Positions 52,833-64,000 of a stretch of 64,000 nt of DNA are shown here, one piece after another. Position numbers and translations under genes: made by a program. The stretch is from Pseudoxanthomonas suwonensis 11-1 (GTDB lineage: Bacteria; Pseudomonadota; Gammaproteobacteria; Xanthomonadales; Xanthomonadaceae), in the NCBI RefSeq assembly GCF_000185965.1, contig NC_014924.1:1798001-1862000 (forward strand), in the 5' to 3' direction. The notes beneath the pieces were generated by a model. That model did no database searches. It saw only the letters and a program-made list of their open reading frames with translations, and was not told where the DNA came from. Numbering within the stretch: position 1 is the stretch's first letter; every line of letters begins with the position of its first letter.

Positions 52833-53282
52833 TCAGGCTTCCGGCTCGACCACGACCTTGACGGTGGTCTCGACGTCCGCGTGCAGGGCGATCTGGACCT
52901 CGAACTCGCCGACGTGGCGGATCGGGCCTTCGCCCATGATGACCTCGCTCTTCTCGACCGGCAGGCCGGCGGCGGTGAAGGCCTCGGCGATGTCGCGCGG
53001 GCCGACCGAGCCGTACAGCTTGCCTTCGGTCGAAGCGTTGGCCTTGACGGTCACGCTGGCGCCTTCCAGCTTGGCCAGGCGGCCCTGGGCGTCGTCGAGC
53101 AGGGCCTTGGCCTTGGCTTCGTACTCGGCGCGCTTGGCCTCGAACTCGGCCAGGTTGGCGGCGGTGGCCGGCACGGCCTTGCCCTGCGGGACCAGGAAGT
53201 TGCGGCCGTAGCCCGGCTTCACGGTGACCTTGTCACCCAGGTTGCCGAGGTTGACGACCTTCTGCAGAAGGATCAGATCCAT
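52833..53282 (-). CDS. rplI: 50S ribosomal protein L9
   Basis: A 149-residue L9: N-terminal RNA-binding domain [30 protein letters not shown], the long connecting helix ([29 protein letters not shown]) and the C-terminal domain with [16 protein letters not shown]. Third gene of the operon, before dnaB as in E. coli relatives. Confidence 0.97.
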   Translation of the reverse strand: MDLILLQKVVNLGNLGDKVTVKPGYGRNFLVPQGKAVPATAANLAEFEAKRAEYEAKAKALLDDAQGRLAKLEGASVTVKANASTEGKLYGSVGPRDIAEAFTAAGLPVEKSEVIMGEGPIRHVGEFEVQIALHADVETTVKVVVEPEA

Positions 53283-53422
53283 GGTGTTGCTCCTCTATCC
53301 GTTAGCCGCGGCATGGAAGCGCGGCAACGCGTGCTGTCCGGATCGGACGAATGGGTTTGCAGCCAGCAGCTGACGTGCCCCGCCAGGGGCCGCATTGGAT
53401 GCGGCCCCGGGGATGCCACGGA

Positions 53423-53653
53423 TCAGATGTCGTGGTTGTCGGTGTACGGGATCAGGGCCAGGAAACGGGCGCGCTTGATCGCGGTCGACAGCTGGCGCTG
53501 GTAGCGCGACTTGGTGCCGGTGACGCGGCTCGGAACGATCTTGCCGTTCTCGGTCAGGTACTGGCGCAGGGTGTTGAGATCCTTGTAATCGATCTCCTTG
53601 ACGCCCTCGGCGGTGAACTTGCAGAACTTGCGACGACGGAAGAACTTGGACAT
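53423..53653 (-). CDS. rpsR: 30S ribosomal protein S18
   Basis: A 76-residue S18 ([43 protein letters not shown]). The Cys11 near the start matches the zinc-independent/dependent variants seen in other species, but only one Cys is present. It forms a dimer with S6, encoded 11 bp upstream. Confidence 0.97.
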   Translation of the reverse strand: MSKFFRRRKFCKFTAEGVKEIDYKDLNTLRQYLTENGKIVPSRVTGTKSRYQRQLSTAIKRARFLALIPYTDNHDI

Positions 53654-53664
53654 GGGTGTGCTCC

Positions 53665-54096
53665 TTAGGCGGCGGCTTCGGCGTTGTCGCCGTCGGTATC
53701 GGCGGCGGCGGCAGTGCCCTCGCCTTCCTCGTCACGGCGGCGGCGCTCGCCACGCTCGGGCTTGTCGCCCTTCTCGTCCTTGCTCTTCATGATCAGCGAC
53801 TGCTCGGTCTCCGGGCCATCGCGGCGGATGACCAGGTGGCGCAGGATCGCGTCGTTGAAGCGGAAGGTCTCGACCAGCTCGTCGATCGCGGCCTGGGTGA
53901 CCTCGGCGTTGAACAGGACGTAGTGGGCCTTGACCAGGTTCTGGATCGGGTAGGCCAGCTGGCGGCGGCCCCAGTCTTCCAGGCGGTGGATGGAGCCACC
54001 GGCGTTCTCGATCAGGCCCTTGTAGCGCTCGATCATCGCCGGCACCTGCTCGCTCTGGTCCGGGTGGACCAGGAACACGACTTCGTAATGACGCAT
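53665..54096 (-). CDS. rpsF: 30S ribosomal protein S6
   Basis: A 143-residue S6: [25 protein letters not shown] start, ferredoxin-like fold with [19 protein letters not shown], and a long charged C-terminal tail ([21 protein letters not shown] and [15 protein letters not shown]) well beyond the structured core. First gene of the operon. ATG 54096, with AAGGAAA upstream. Confidence 0.97.
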   Translation of the reverse strand: MRHYEVVFLVHPDQSEQVPAMIERYKGLIENAGGSIHRLEDWGRRQLAYPIQNLVKAHYVLFNAEVTQAAIDELVETFRFNDAILRHLVIRRDGPETEQSLIMKSKDEKGDKPERGERRRRDEEGEGTAAAADTDGDNAEAAA

Positions 54097-54209
54097 TGTG
54101 TTTTCCTTGTGGATGCGGCCCTTGCGGGCCTGGCAGCCCCCCGTCGACCGGGAACGGAAGCGGTGGGGCAAGGGCCCCGCGACCTGCAGGCAGGCGCGGG
54201 GAGCCGGAA
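54097..54209 (-). promoter_or_regulatory. Leader of the rpsF operon (S6:S18 regulation possible)
   Basis: About 105 nt of GC-rich, foldable RNA between the promoter and rpsF. S6:S18 autoregulatory leaders are known from many bacteria at this place; I cannot show the defining fold here. Confidence 0.35.
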
Positions 54210-54238
54210 ATTATGCCGGCCCGGGGACTTGGACGCAA
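54210..54238 (-). promoter_or_regulatory. Promoter of the rpsF operon
   Basis: TTGCGT (54238-54233), 17-bp spacer, CATAAT (54215-54210), five of six matching in the -10. Confidence 0.6.
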
Positions 54239-54306
54239 ATGGCGGCTCCGGGCCGGGTCAGCTGGCCCTGGCGGGACCGGCCGCTCCGGGCCAGCCAGCA
54301 GCTGGC

Positions 54307-54639
54307 TCAGGCCGGCTGGGTGGTGAAGCTCTCGCCGCAGCCGCACTCGGCCTTGGCGTTCGGGTTGCGGAACACGAAGCCCTCGCCCAGGCCCTGGCGG
54401 GCGAAGTCGATCTCGGTGCCGTCCACCAGCGGCAGGCTGGTGGCGTCGACGTAGATCCGCACCCCGGCATGCTCGAACACGGTATCGCCCTCGCGCTGGT
54501 CGCGGGCCAGGTCGGCCACGTGGCCCCAGCCGGAGCAGCCGGTGCGCTCGACGCCGAAGCGCAGGCCCAGGGCCTGCGGGTCGCGCTGCAGGAAGCGCTG
54601 GACGCGCTCCAGGGCGGCGGGGGTGAGGGTGATGGCCAT
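54307..54639 (-). CDS. IscA/ErpA-type iron-sulfur assembly protein
   Basis: A 110-residue A-type carrier that moves Fe-S clusters to client enzymes. The three ligand cysteines are Cys35 (TGCSGWGH) and Cys99/Cys101 (ECGCGESF). The W in GCSGW replaces the usual Tyr. ATG 54639. Divergent from asnS, with no other isc or suf gene in view. IscA-like rather than ErpA cannot be decided. Confidence 0.88.
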   Translation of the reverse strand: MAITLTPAALERVQRFLQRDPQALGLRFGVERTGCSGWGHVADLARDQREGDTVFEHAGVRIYVDATSLPLVDGTEIDFARQGLGEGFVFRNPNAKAECGCGESFTTQPA

Positions 54640-54812
54640 GATCGGGGGAACCTCCGTGAACAGCGCGCCCATTATAGGCACCGGGCACCGCGGGCCGCCG
54701 GCCCGGGCGTGGAACGCAGCGGGCCGGCCGGCACGGCGCCTCGCCTGCCGCCACGTGCAACCGCTACACTTCCGCCCTTCCAGATGGGCTTCACGACACA
54801 AGGATTCAAGCC

Positions 54813-56213
<1,401 letters not shown>

Positions 56214-56262
56214 TCCCCACGCCAGCCTCCACGCCCGCGACGGCGTGGAGGCAGTTGCTCTT

Positions 56263-56293
56263 GCGAATCACGCATCCCGAATCCCCAATCACG
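56263..56293 (-). repeat. GATTCGGGATT-type repeat between asnS and the membrane gene
   Basis: Minus-strand CGTGATTGGGGATTCGGGAT then GCGTGATTCGC. It ends 9 bp before the next start codon, so it lies in the 5' leader of that gene. Confidence 0.68.
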
Positions 56294-56301
56294 GCCCGCA
56301 A

Positions 56302-56607
56302 ATGATCCTGTTCCTGGCCCTGTGTTTCGTCGGCGTGGCCATCGCCGGGGCCAGCGCCTTCGTCATCTTCTGGCCACTGACCCTGGTCCACATCCGCGAC
56401 CGCCACGCCGGGGGCGCAGCCGACTTCGGCCCGGGCGCGTTCCTCGCGCCTGCCGCCCTGGGCTGGCTGCTCAGCGGGCGTTACCACGCCGTCGGGGACC
56501 GTTCCCTCAGCGGCCTGGCCACTCCGGCCCGGGTCGCGCTCATCACCATCTTCGTCGGACTGGGCATGGCCGCCCTGCTCTGGCTTGTCTCGGAGCTAGG
56601 CCTATGA
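56302..56607 (+). CDS. Small membrane protein (hypothetical)
   Basis: A 101-residue protein with two predicted helices (about 2-29 and 76-97) and a loop between, DRHAGGAADFGPGAFLAPAALGW, that may form a third short membrane segment. No family is recognised. Its TGA overlaps the next ATG (ATGA), so the two are coupled. Confidence 0.6.
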   Translation: MILFLALCFVGVAIAGASAFVIFWPLTLVHIRDRHAGGAADFGPGAFLAPAALGWLLSGRYHAVGDRSLSGLATPARVALITIFVGLGMAALLWLVSELGL

Positions 56608-56903
56608 CACGTGACACCTGGTGGGTCGCCACCCTCGGCCGCACCCTGCACTGGGCGCGCCTGCGCGAACGCGAGGCCGGTACCGCCGAGGTGCTGGACC
56701 ACGACGGCGCCCTGCACACCTACGACAGCGAGGACACCGCCCGCTCCATGCTGCTGGACGCCGACTTCGTCGAGTTCGACGGCCTGGACGAGGAGGATGC
56801 GCTGGCCCGCGGCTTCTCGCTGGACGAGCTGGCCCCGCCGCGCGCCGACGACGATGCCGCGCTGCTGCCGCTGATGACCGTGAACCTGGGGCGCGACGCC
56901 TGA
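56604..56903 (+). CDS. Small acidic hypothetical protein
   Basis: A 99-residue soluble protein, Asp/Glu-rich, with a conserved-looking core (TAEVLDHDGALHTYDSEDTARSMLLDADFVEFDGL). It is coupled to the membrane gene upstream and ends 1 bp before the PaiB-like gene. Related small proteins are often annotated as unknown in xanthomonads. Confidence 0.6.
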   Translation: MTRDTWWVATLGRTLHWARLREREAGTAEVLDHDGALHTYDSEDTARSMLLDADFVEFDGLDEEDALARGFSLDELAPPRADDDAALLPLMTVNLGRDA

Positions 56904-56904
56904 G

Positions 56905-57537
56905 ATGTACACGCCGCGCGCCTTCGCCGAGGACGACCTCGCGGGGCTCGACGGCCTGCTGGCGCGCGATCCGTTCATCACCCTGGTCACCTCCGGGGCG
57001 GATGGCCTGCCCTTCGCCAGCCACCTGCCAGTGCTGTACCGGCGCGACGGCGAGCGTGTCGGACTGGAAGGCCACTGGGCCCGCCCGAACCCGCAGGCCG
57101 GCCACGCCGGCCCCGCGCTGGTGATCGTCCACGGCCCGCACCACTACGTCTCGCCGGGCTGGTACGCGGACAAGGCCGAGGCCGCGCGGGTACCGACCTG
57201 GAACTACGCCGCCGCACACCTGTACGGCTCGCTGGAAGCCTTCACCGGAGAGGACGACCTGGCCTCGCTGGTTGCCCGCCTGGGCCAGCGCTTCGAGCCT
57301 GGCGTGGGCGGTGACTGGGCCTACGACCACGCCAATCCGCGTGAACGCGCCCAGCTGCGCGGCATCGTCGGCTTCCGTTTCCATGCCGGGCGGATCGAAC
57401 TGAAATTCAAGCTCAACCAGAACCATCCGCCAGCGAATGTGCAGGGCGCGATCGACGGCCTGCGCGCGCAGCCGGGCGAGGCCGCGGCCGAGGTGGCCGC
57501 GCTGATGACCTCGCGCCTGTCCGGTCGCCGGACCTGA
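56905..57537 (+). CDS. FMN-binding split-barrel protein (PaiB-like)
   Basis: A 210-residue PaiB-family protein: ITLVTSGADGLPFASHLPVLY, GPHHYVSPGWYADKAEAARVPTWNYAAAHLYG and IELKFKLNQNHPPAN. PaiB of Bacillus is called a negative regulator of sporulation and protease genes, but the fold is an FMN-binding split barrel and the real activity is unclear. ATG 56905, in a tight run with the two small genes before it. Confidence 0.88.
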   Translation: MYTPRAFAEDDLAGLDGLLARDPFITLVTSGADGLPFASHLPVLYRRDGERVGLEGHWARPNPQAGHAGPALVIVHGPHHYVSPGWYADKAEAARVPTWNYAAAHLYGSLEAFTGEDDLASLVARLGQRFEPGVGGDWAYDHANPRERAQLRGIVGFRFHAGRIELKFKLNQNHPPANVQGAIDGLRAQPGEAAAEVAALMTSRLSGRRT

Positions 57538-57573
57538 GCGGATTCCACGCGTGCCGTGAACGGCAGCCTCGGG

Positions 57574-57579
57574 GATAAT
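57574..57579 (+). promoter_or_regulatory. Extended -10 of the carbonic anhydrase gene
   Basis: GATAAT six bases before the ATG (57586), leaving no room for a leader or SD. Confidence 0.4.
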
Positions 57580-57585
57580 GCAGCG

Positions 57586-58251
57586 ATGAGCGAAGACCTC
57601 CACGACCTGATCTCCCGCAACCACGCCTGGTCCGAGCGCGTCCGCGCCGAAGACCCGGAGTTCTTTTCCCGGCTGTCCAAGCAGCAGGCGCCCGAGTACC
57701 TCTGGATCGGGTGCTCGGACTCGCGCGTACCGGCCAACCAGATCATCGACATGGCCCCGGGCGAGGTGTTCGTCCACCGCAATGTCGCCAATGTGGTCGT
57801 GCACACCGACCTCAACTGCCTGTCGGTGATCCAGTTCTCGGTGGACGTGCTGAAGGTCAAGCACATCCTGGTGGTGGGCCACTACGGCTGCGGCGGCGTG
57901 TATGCGGCGCTGACCCGCCAGCGCCTGGGCCTGGTCGACAACTGGATCCGCCACGTCACCGACGTGGCCGAGCACCACGCCGACTGCCTCGGGCACGCCG
58001 GCGACACCGAGGTCCAGCACGCGCGCCTGTGCGAGCTCAACGTGCTCGAGCAGGTGGTCAACGTGTGCAAGACCCACGTGATCCGCGATGCATGGGATCG
58101 CGGCCAGGAACTGACCGTGCACGGCTGGGTCTATTCCCTGCGCGACGGCCGCGTCCACCACCTGGGCATGGACGTGGACCGCATCGAGGACCTGGAGCCG
58201 AAGTACCAGGCCGCCCTCGCCCGGATCGAACAGGACCGCGACCTGCGCTGA
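57586..58251 (+). CDS. can: Beta-carbonic anhydrase
   Basis: A 221-residue beta-class enzyme converting CO2 to bicarbonate, needed for carboxylases such as methylcrotonyl-CoA carboxylase. The zinc ligands are Cys43, His99 and Cys102 (CSDSR and VVGHYGCGG), with Asp45-Arg47 as the catalytic dyad. ATG 57586. It precedes the kynurenine genes but has its own -10. Confidence 0.95.
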   Translation: MSEDLHDLISRNHAWSERVRAEDPEFFSRLSKQQAPEYLWIGCSDSRVPANQIIDMAPGEVFVHRNVANVVVHTDLNCLSVIQFSVDVLKVKHILVVGHYGCGGVYAALTRQRLGLVDNWIRHVTDVAEHHADCLGHAGDTEVQHARLCELNVLEQVVNVCKTHVIRDAWDRGQELTVHGWVYSLRDGRVHHLGMDVDRIEDLEPKYQAALARIEQDRDLR

Positions 58252-58276
58252 TCCTTCCCCACCAGCAGGAGCCGCC

Positions 58277-58830
58277 ATGTTCTCCGCCCCGATCAACCTG
58301 CAGGCCTGGATCGAGGAACACCGCCACCTGCTCAGGCCCCCGGTGGGCAACAAGTGCATCCACGACGGCGACTTCATCGTGATGGTCGTCGGTGGCCCCA
58401 ATTCGCGCACCGACTTCCACTGGGACGAAGGCCCGGAGTGGTTCCTGCAGCTGGAAGGCGAGATGGTGCTACGCGTGCAGGAGAACCGCGATGGCGGCCC
58501 CGGCTCGCTGCGCGAGATCCCGATCCGCGCCGGCGAGACCTTCCTGCTGCCGCCGCGCACCCCGCACTCGCCGCAGCGCATGGCCGGCGGCGTGGGCCTG
58601 GTGATCGAGCGCAAGCGCCTGCCGCACGAGCGCGACGGCCTGCTCTGGTACTGCGAGCGCTGCAACCACAAGCTGTACGAGGAATTCTTCCAGCTGCAGG
58701 ACATCGAGCAGGACTTCCCGCCGGTGTTCGACCGCTTCTTCGCCTCCATCGAGAAGCGCACCTGCGGCCACTGCGGGCACGTGCACCCGCCCCGCGCCGC
58801 GGCCCCGCGCGCAGCATCCGAGGAGACCGA

Positions 58831-58834
<4 letters not shown>
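58277..58834 (+). CDS. nbaC: 3-Hydroxyanthranilate 3,4-dioxygenase
   Basis: A 185-residue cupin that opens the ring of 3-hydroxyanthranilate, leading to quinolinate. The first iron site uses His48 ([12 protein letters not shown]) and Glu54 with His92 near TPHSP; a second, rubredoxin-like site has CERCNHK and CGHCGH. A Pro/Ala/Glu tail ends the protein. Its TGA overlaps the kynU ATG. It is the third enzyme after KynA and formamidase, neither of which is in the window. Confidence 0.94.
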
Positions 58835-60099
<1,265 letters not shown>

Positions 60100-60165
60100 G
60101 GCCGGCGTCCCTGTTCCGTCCCGGGCGCGACCGCCCTCCCCGCTCCTCGCCCACAGGATCCCGCC

Positions 60166-61548
60166 TTGGACAGTCGTGACTCCCGCTCCCTGACCCTGAT
60201 CGGCGCCGGCCTGGCCGGCTCGCTGCTGGCGATCCTGCTCTCCCGGCGTGGCTGGAAGGTCACCATCTACGAGCGCCGTAGCGATCCGCGGATCAAGGGC
60301 TACGAATCGGGCCGCTCGATCAACCTGGCCCTGGCCGAGCGTGGCCGCCATGCCCTGCGCGCCGCCGGCGTGGAGGAAGCGGTGATGCGCCAGGCGGTGA
60401 TGATGCGCGGGCGCATGGTCCACGCCACCGACGGCAGCACCATGCTGCAGCGCTACGGCCGCGACGATTCCGAGGTGATCTGGTCGGTGCACCGTGCCGA
60501 CCTCAACATGACCCTGCTGGAGGCGGCCGAACGCGCCGGCGCCACCATCCACTTCCACCGCCGCCTGCATACCGTGGACTTCGATGCCGGCTACGCACGC
60601 CTGATCGACGACCGCGACGACCAGCCACACGACATCCGCTTCGACACCCTGATCGGCACCGACGGCGCCGGATCTGCGCTGCGCGCGGAGATGGTGCATC
60701 GCGCCGGCATCGGCGAGCGCACCGAGTTCCTGGACCACTCCTACAAGGAGCTGACGATCCCGCCGGCGCCGGATGGCGGCTTCATGATCGAACCGCATGC
60801 GCTGCATATCTGGCCGCGCGGACACTACATGTGCATCGCCCTGCCCAACGACGAGCGCACCTTCACCGTCACCCTGTTCCTGCCCAACCAGGCCGCGCCG
60901 GGCAGCGGGGACCCCTGCTTCGCCAGCGTGCGCAGCGGCGCCGAGGTGCGCGCCCTGTTCGCCCGCGACTTCCCGGATGCGCTGCCGCTGATCCCGGACC
61001 TGGAGAGCGACTGGGAGAACCATCCCCCGGGCCTGCTGGGCACGCTCTACCTGGACACCTGGCACATGGGCGGACGCGCGGTGGTGCTGGGCGATGCCGC
61101 CCACGCGATGGTGCCGTTCCACGGCCAGGGCATGAACTGCGCCTTCGAGGACTGCGTGGCCCTGGCCGATGCGATGGACCGCCACGAATGCCTGGCCGAT
61201 GCCTTCGCCGCGTTCGAGGCCGAGCGCAAGCCCAATGCGGCGGCTATCCAGGCCATGGCCTTGGAGAACTACATCGAGATGCGCGACCGGGTGGACGATC
61301 CGGACTTCCTGCTGCAGCGCGAACTGGAGCGGGCGCTGCAGGCGCGCCATCCCACCCGCTTCGTGCCGCACTACACCATGGTGACCTTCATGCGCGTGCC
61401 ATACGCGGTGGCGCACGAACGCAGCGAGGTGCAGCGCCGCATCCTGGTCGATGCCACCGCCGGCCACGAAGACCTGTCGCAGATCGACTGGGACGCGCTG
61501 GAACGGCGCATCCAGGCCGAGCTGCCGGAACTGGACGGCGCGCGGTGA
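60166..61548 (+). CDS. kmo: Kynurenine 3-monooxygenase
   Basis: A 460-residue FAD monooxygenase hydroxylating kynurenine with NADPH and O2. The FAD motif is LIGAGLAGSLLAILL (12-26), the second FAD site is VVLGDAAHAMVPFHGQGMN (about 305-322), and a C-terminal helical part follows. The start is TTG at 60166, with an ACAGGA SD about nine bases upstream; no ATG is available before the FAD motif. With nbaC and kynU it forms the module for NAD synthesis from tryptophan found in xanthomonads. Confidence 0.92.
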   Translation: MDSRDSRSLTLIGAGLAGSLLAILLSRRGWKVTIYERRSDPRIKGYESGRSINLALAERGRHALRAAGVEEAVMRQAVMMRGRMVHATDGSTMLQRYGRDDSEVIWSVHRADLNMTLLEAAERAGATIHFHRRLHTVDFDAGYARLIDDRDDQPHDIRFDTLIGTDGAGSALRAEMVHRAGIGERTEFLDHSYKELTIPPAPDGGFMIEPHALHIWPRGHYMCIALPNDERTFTVTLFLPNQAAPGSGDPCFASVRSGAEVRALFARDFPDALPLIPDLESDWENHPPGLLGTLYLDTWHMGGRAVVLGDAAHAMVPFHGQGMNCAFEDCVALADAMDRHECLADAFAAFEAERKPNAAAIQAMALENYIEMRDRVDDPDFLLQRELERALQARHPTRFVPHYTMVTFMRVPYAVAHERSEVQRRILVDATAGHEDLSQIDWDALERRIQAELPELDGAR

Positions 61549-61606
61549 ACCGCCACCCGCCGCACGCGGGCTTGCGGCAATCGCGCGCGGCCCGTCCAAT
61601 ACCTGC

Positions 61607-63049
61607 ATGACCGACAGCTTCCTGTTCTACGACCTGGAGACCTTCGGCGCGGACCCGCGCCGAAGCCGCATCGCCCAGTTCGCCGCCGTGCGTACCGACC
61701 GCGAGCTGCAGGTCGTGGACGAGCCGATCAGCCTGTTCGTCAGGCCGGCCGACGACCTGCTGCCCTCACCGGTGGCCACCCTGATCACCGGCATCGCCCC
61801 GCAGCACGCACTGCGCGAAGGCCTGAGCGAGGCCGAGGCGACCGCGCGCATCGTCGAGGAAATGTCACGCCCGGGCACCTGCACCCTGGGCTACAACTCG
61901 CTGCGCTTCGACGACGAGTACGTCCGCCACACCCTGTTCCGCAACTTCTTCGATCCCTACGAGCGCGAGTGGCGCGGCGGCAACTCGCGCTGGGACCTGC
62001 TGGACGTGATGCGCCTGGCCCACGCCCTGCGCCCCGAAGGCATCGAATGGCCCAAGCGCGAGGACGGCGCGACCTCGTTCAAGCTCGAGCACCTGGCCCT
62101 GGCCAACAACGTGCGCGAGGGCGATGCTCACGAGGCGCTGTCGGACGTGTACGCGACCATCGGCCTGGCCCGCCTGCTGCGCCAGGCCCAGCCGCGGCTG
62201 TGGGACTACGCCCTGCGCATGCGCGAGAAGCGCCATGCCGCCAGCCTGCTGGACACCTTCGCCATGAATCCGGTGCTGCATGTCTCGCAGCGCTACCCGG
62301 CCGCACGCATGTGCGCGGCGGCGGTGCTGCCATTGGCCGTGCATCCGGACATCAGCAACCGGGTGATCGTGTTCGACCTGGACGGCGACGTGGACGCGTT
62401 GCTCGAACAGGCGCCAGAAGAGATCGCCGACCGCCTGTACACGCCGGTGGCCGACCTGCCGCCGGGCGTGTCCCGGGTGCCGTTGAAGGAGGTCCACCTC
62501 AACCGCTCGCCGATGCTGGTGCCATGGGGCCACCTGCGCGCGCCGGACTTCCAGCGCCTGGGCATCGACCCGGAGCTGGCGCTGGCCCGCGTCGAACGCC
62601 TGCGTGCGCACGGCCCGGAACTGGCCGAGAAGGCCCGCCAGGTCTACGCACGGGGGGCACGCGAGCGCGGCGAGGAGGACGTCGACGGCGCGCTGTACTC
62701 CGGCTTCTGCGGCGACGGCGACCGCCGCCTCTGCGTCCAGGTGCGCGCCACCGCGCCGGCCGACCTGGGCAGCCGCGCCTTCGAGTTCCGCGATCCGCGC
62801 CTGCCGGAACTGCTGTTCCGCTACCGTGCCCGCAACTGGCCGGAAACCCTCACGCCGGACGAGCGCGGGCGCTGGGATGATTACCGCCGCAGGCGCCTGC
62901 TGGCCGACAGCGGCCTGTCCGAATACACCTTCGAAACCTTCTTTGCCGAGATCGCGACGCTGCGCGCGACCCATGCCGGCGACGGCCAGCGCCTGGTGCT
63001 GCTGGACCAGCTGGAAGCCTGGGGCCGCGAGCTGCACGACGGACTATGA
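61607..63049 (+). CDS. sbcB: Exodeoxyribonuclease I
   Basis: A 480-residue 3'-5' single-strand exonuclease of the DEDDh class: LFYDLETFG (Asp/Glu of ExoI motif), LGYNSLRFDDEYVRHTLFRNFFDPYEREW and the His-Asp end of the site in AHEALSDVYATIGLARLL. The SH3-like and helical extension are present at the C-terminus. ATG 61607. It acts in mismatch repair and recombination. Coupled to the next gene by ATGA. Confidence 0.95.
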   Translation: MTDSFLFYDLETFGADPRRSRIAQFAAVRTDRELQVVDEPISLFVRPADDLLPSPVATLITGIAPQHALREGLSEAEATARIVEEMSRPGTCTLGYNSLRFDDEYVRHTLFRNFFDPYEREWRGGNSRWDLLDVMRLAHALRPEGIEWPKREDGATSFKLEHLALANNVREGDAHEALSDVYATIGLARLLRQAQPRLWDYALRMREKRHAASLLDTFAMNPVLHVSQRYPAARMCAAAVLPLAVHPDISNRVIVFDLDGDVDALLEQAPEEIADRLYTPVADLPPGVSRVPLKEVHLNRSPMLVPWGHLRAPDFQRLGIDPELALARVERLRAHGPELAEKARQVYARGARERGEEDVDGALYSGFCGDGDRRLCVQVRATAPADLGSRAFEFRDPRLPELLFRYRARNWPETLTPDERGRWDDYRRRRLLADSGLSEYTFETFFAEIATLRATHAGDGQRLVLLDQLEAWGRELHDGL

Positions 63050-63732
63050 CTGCCTACTTCAGCGAGGCCAGCCTGCGCTTCCTGCGCGGCCTGGCGCGAC
63101 ACAACGACAAGGCCTGGTTCCAGGCCCACCGTGCCGACTACGAGGCGCACGTACGCCAGCCATTCCTGCGCCTGATCGGCGACCTGCAACCGGCGGTGGC
63201 CGCGATCAGCCCGCACTTCCGCGCCGATCCGCGCCCGGTGGGCGGCTCGCTGTTCCGCATCCACCGCGACGCGCGCTTCTCCAACGACAAGTCGCCGTAC
63301 AAGAGCTGGCAGGGCGCGCGCCTGTTCCATGAGCGCCGCCGTGAAGTGCCCGCGCCCTCGTTCTACGTGCACCTGCAGCCGGGGCAGAGCTTCGTCGGCG
63401 CCGGGCTGTGGCATCCGGAGTCCGATACCCAGCGCAAGGTCCGCCAGTTCATCTTCGACAACCCGGAGACCTGGCGGCGCTCGGCGCACGCGCGGGCATT
63501 CCGCCGCCGCTTCGACCTCGACGCCACCGAGGTGCTGGTGCGCACGCCGCGTGGTTTCCCGGCCGACTTCGAATTCATCGACGACCTGCGCCACCGCAAC
63601 TGGGTGTTCTGGCGCCCGCTGGACGACGCCACCATGACCGGCCCGCGCCTGCGCACGACGCTGGAGAAGGACCTGGCCGCGTTGGGCCCGTTCGTCGACT
63701 ACCTCTGCGCCGCCCTGGACCTGGAGTTCTGA
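63046..63732 (+). CDS. DUF2461/TIGR02453 family protein
   Basis: A 228-residue protein of the DUF2461 family: RFLRGLARHNDKAWFQAHRADYEAHVRQPFLRLIGDL, GGSLFRIHRDARFSNDKSPYKSW and HPESDTQRKVRQFI. Function unknown; members are widespread in bacteria and some fungi. Its ATG overlaps the sbcB stop. Confidence 0.85.
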   Translation: MTAYFSEASLRFLRGLARHNDKAWFQAHRADYEAHVRQPFLRLIGDLQPAVAAISPHFRADPRPVGGSLFRIHRDARFSNDKSPYKSWQGARLFHERRREVPAPSFYVHLQPGQSFVGAGLWHPESDTQRKVRQFIFDNPETWRRSAHARAFRRRFDLDATEVLVRTPRGFPADFEFIDDLRHRNWVFWRPLDDATMTGPRLRTTLEKDLAALGPFVDYLCAALDLEF

Positions 63733-63734
63733 GC

Positions 63735-64000
63735 ATGGCCGCAATGCCCGTTCCTTCCCGAAAGAGCCGCTGGCGCCTGCCGCTGGTTGGCGCCGGCCTG
63801 CTCCTGGTCCTGCTGGCCGCCTGGATCGCCGCGGGCCCGTGGCTGGCGGTGCGTGGCATCGCCGACGCGCTGGAACGGCGCGACAGCACTGCCCTCGCCC
63901 GCCATGTCGATTTCCCGCGGCTGCAGGCCAACCTGCGGGCGCAGGTGCAGGACCGCATGGTGCGCGCGGCCGGTGCGGACGTGGCCTCGCATCCACTGGG
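63735..64000 (+). CDS. DUF2939 family protein, N-terminal part
   Basis: Cut off by the right edge; 88 residues are visible. A basic N-terminus, one membrane helix (LPLVGAGLLLVLLAAWIAAGPWLA) and the DUF2939 core VRGIADALERRDSTALARHVDFPRLQANLRAQV. It begins 2 bp after the DUF2461 stop, so they are likely cotranscribed. Function unknown. Confidence 0.78.
   Translation, partial: MAAMPVPSRKSRWRLPLVGAGLLLVLLAAWIAAGPWLAVRGIADALERRDSTALARHVDFPRLQANLRAQVQDRMVRAAGADVASHPL

Overview
This 64 kb chromosomal window is GC-rich and looks like a gammaproteobacterium of the Xanthomonadaceae/Lysobacteraceae (Lysobacter, Luteimonas or Pseudoxanthomonas type). This is inferred from the gene content: a kynurenine module (nbaC-kynU-kmo), a tmRNA with tag ANDDNYALAA, leucine-catabolism genes, and many short GTAG-ended palindromes like the SMAG REP family of Stenotrophomonas. 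No replicon, phage or conjugation genes are seen.

Region 1 (1-25.6 kb) is the flexible half. It starts inside an IcmF-type acyl-CoA mutase gene. An outer-membrane beta-barrel gene, an alpha/beta hydrolase and a TetR regulator follow. Leucine catabolism is spread over 21 kb: leucine dehydrogenase, isovaleryl-CoA dehydrogenase, methylcrotonyl-CoA carboxylase beta, methylglutaconyl-CoA hydratase, methylcrotonyl-CoA carboxylase alpha and HMG-CoA lyase. Together with a thiolase these take leucine to acetyl-CoA. They are interrupted by an IS5-like insertion sequence inside a tandem REP array, a lipid-anchored subtilisin autotransporter, two Ala-rich lipoproteins, a GH8 xylanolytic lipoprotein and a feoAB iron operon with a Fur-box-like site. 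Nearly all REP-like repeats of the window are here.

Region 2 (25.6-40 kb) is housekeeping: a MOSC protein, an aminotransferase, TyrA, pyridoxal kinase, the heat-shock block hrcA-grpE-dnaK-dnaJ with two visible sigma32-type promoters, then recN, fur, bamE, rnfH, ratA, smpB and ssrA (tmRNA). smpB and ssrA are convergent and share one terminator.

Region 3 (40-51 kb) holds a UdgX-type uracil-DNA-binding protein, a small Cys-rich protein, an MgtC protein, and a five-gene RND efflux operon (SDR-MFP-RND-SDR-OMF) divergent from a LysR regulator, with a 25-bp dyad between them. A terminator separates lysR from an OmpA-family lipoprotein.

Region 4 (51-64 kb) holds dnaB, rplI-rpsR-rpsF, an IscA-type Fe-S protein, asnS, a small membrane-protein cluster, a PaiB-like protein, carbonic anhydrase, the kynurenine genes (probably for NAD synthesis from tryptophan), sbcB, a DUF2461 gene and a truncated DUF2939 gene.

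The most unusual signals are repeats that have become part of genes: a GATTCGGGATT-type repeat encodes a linker in IcmF and supplies the last codons and stop of dnaK, and GTAG palindromes supply the amber stops of HMG-CoA lyase and the MOSC protein. The second is the three-copy 226-bp REP composite into which an IS5-like element jumped, leaving a CTAG duplication.
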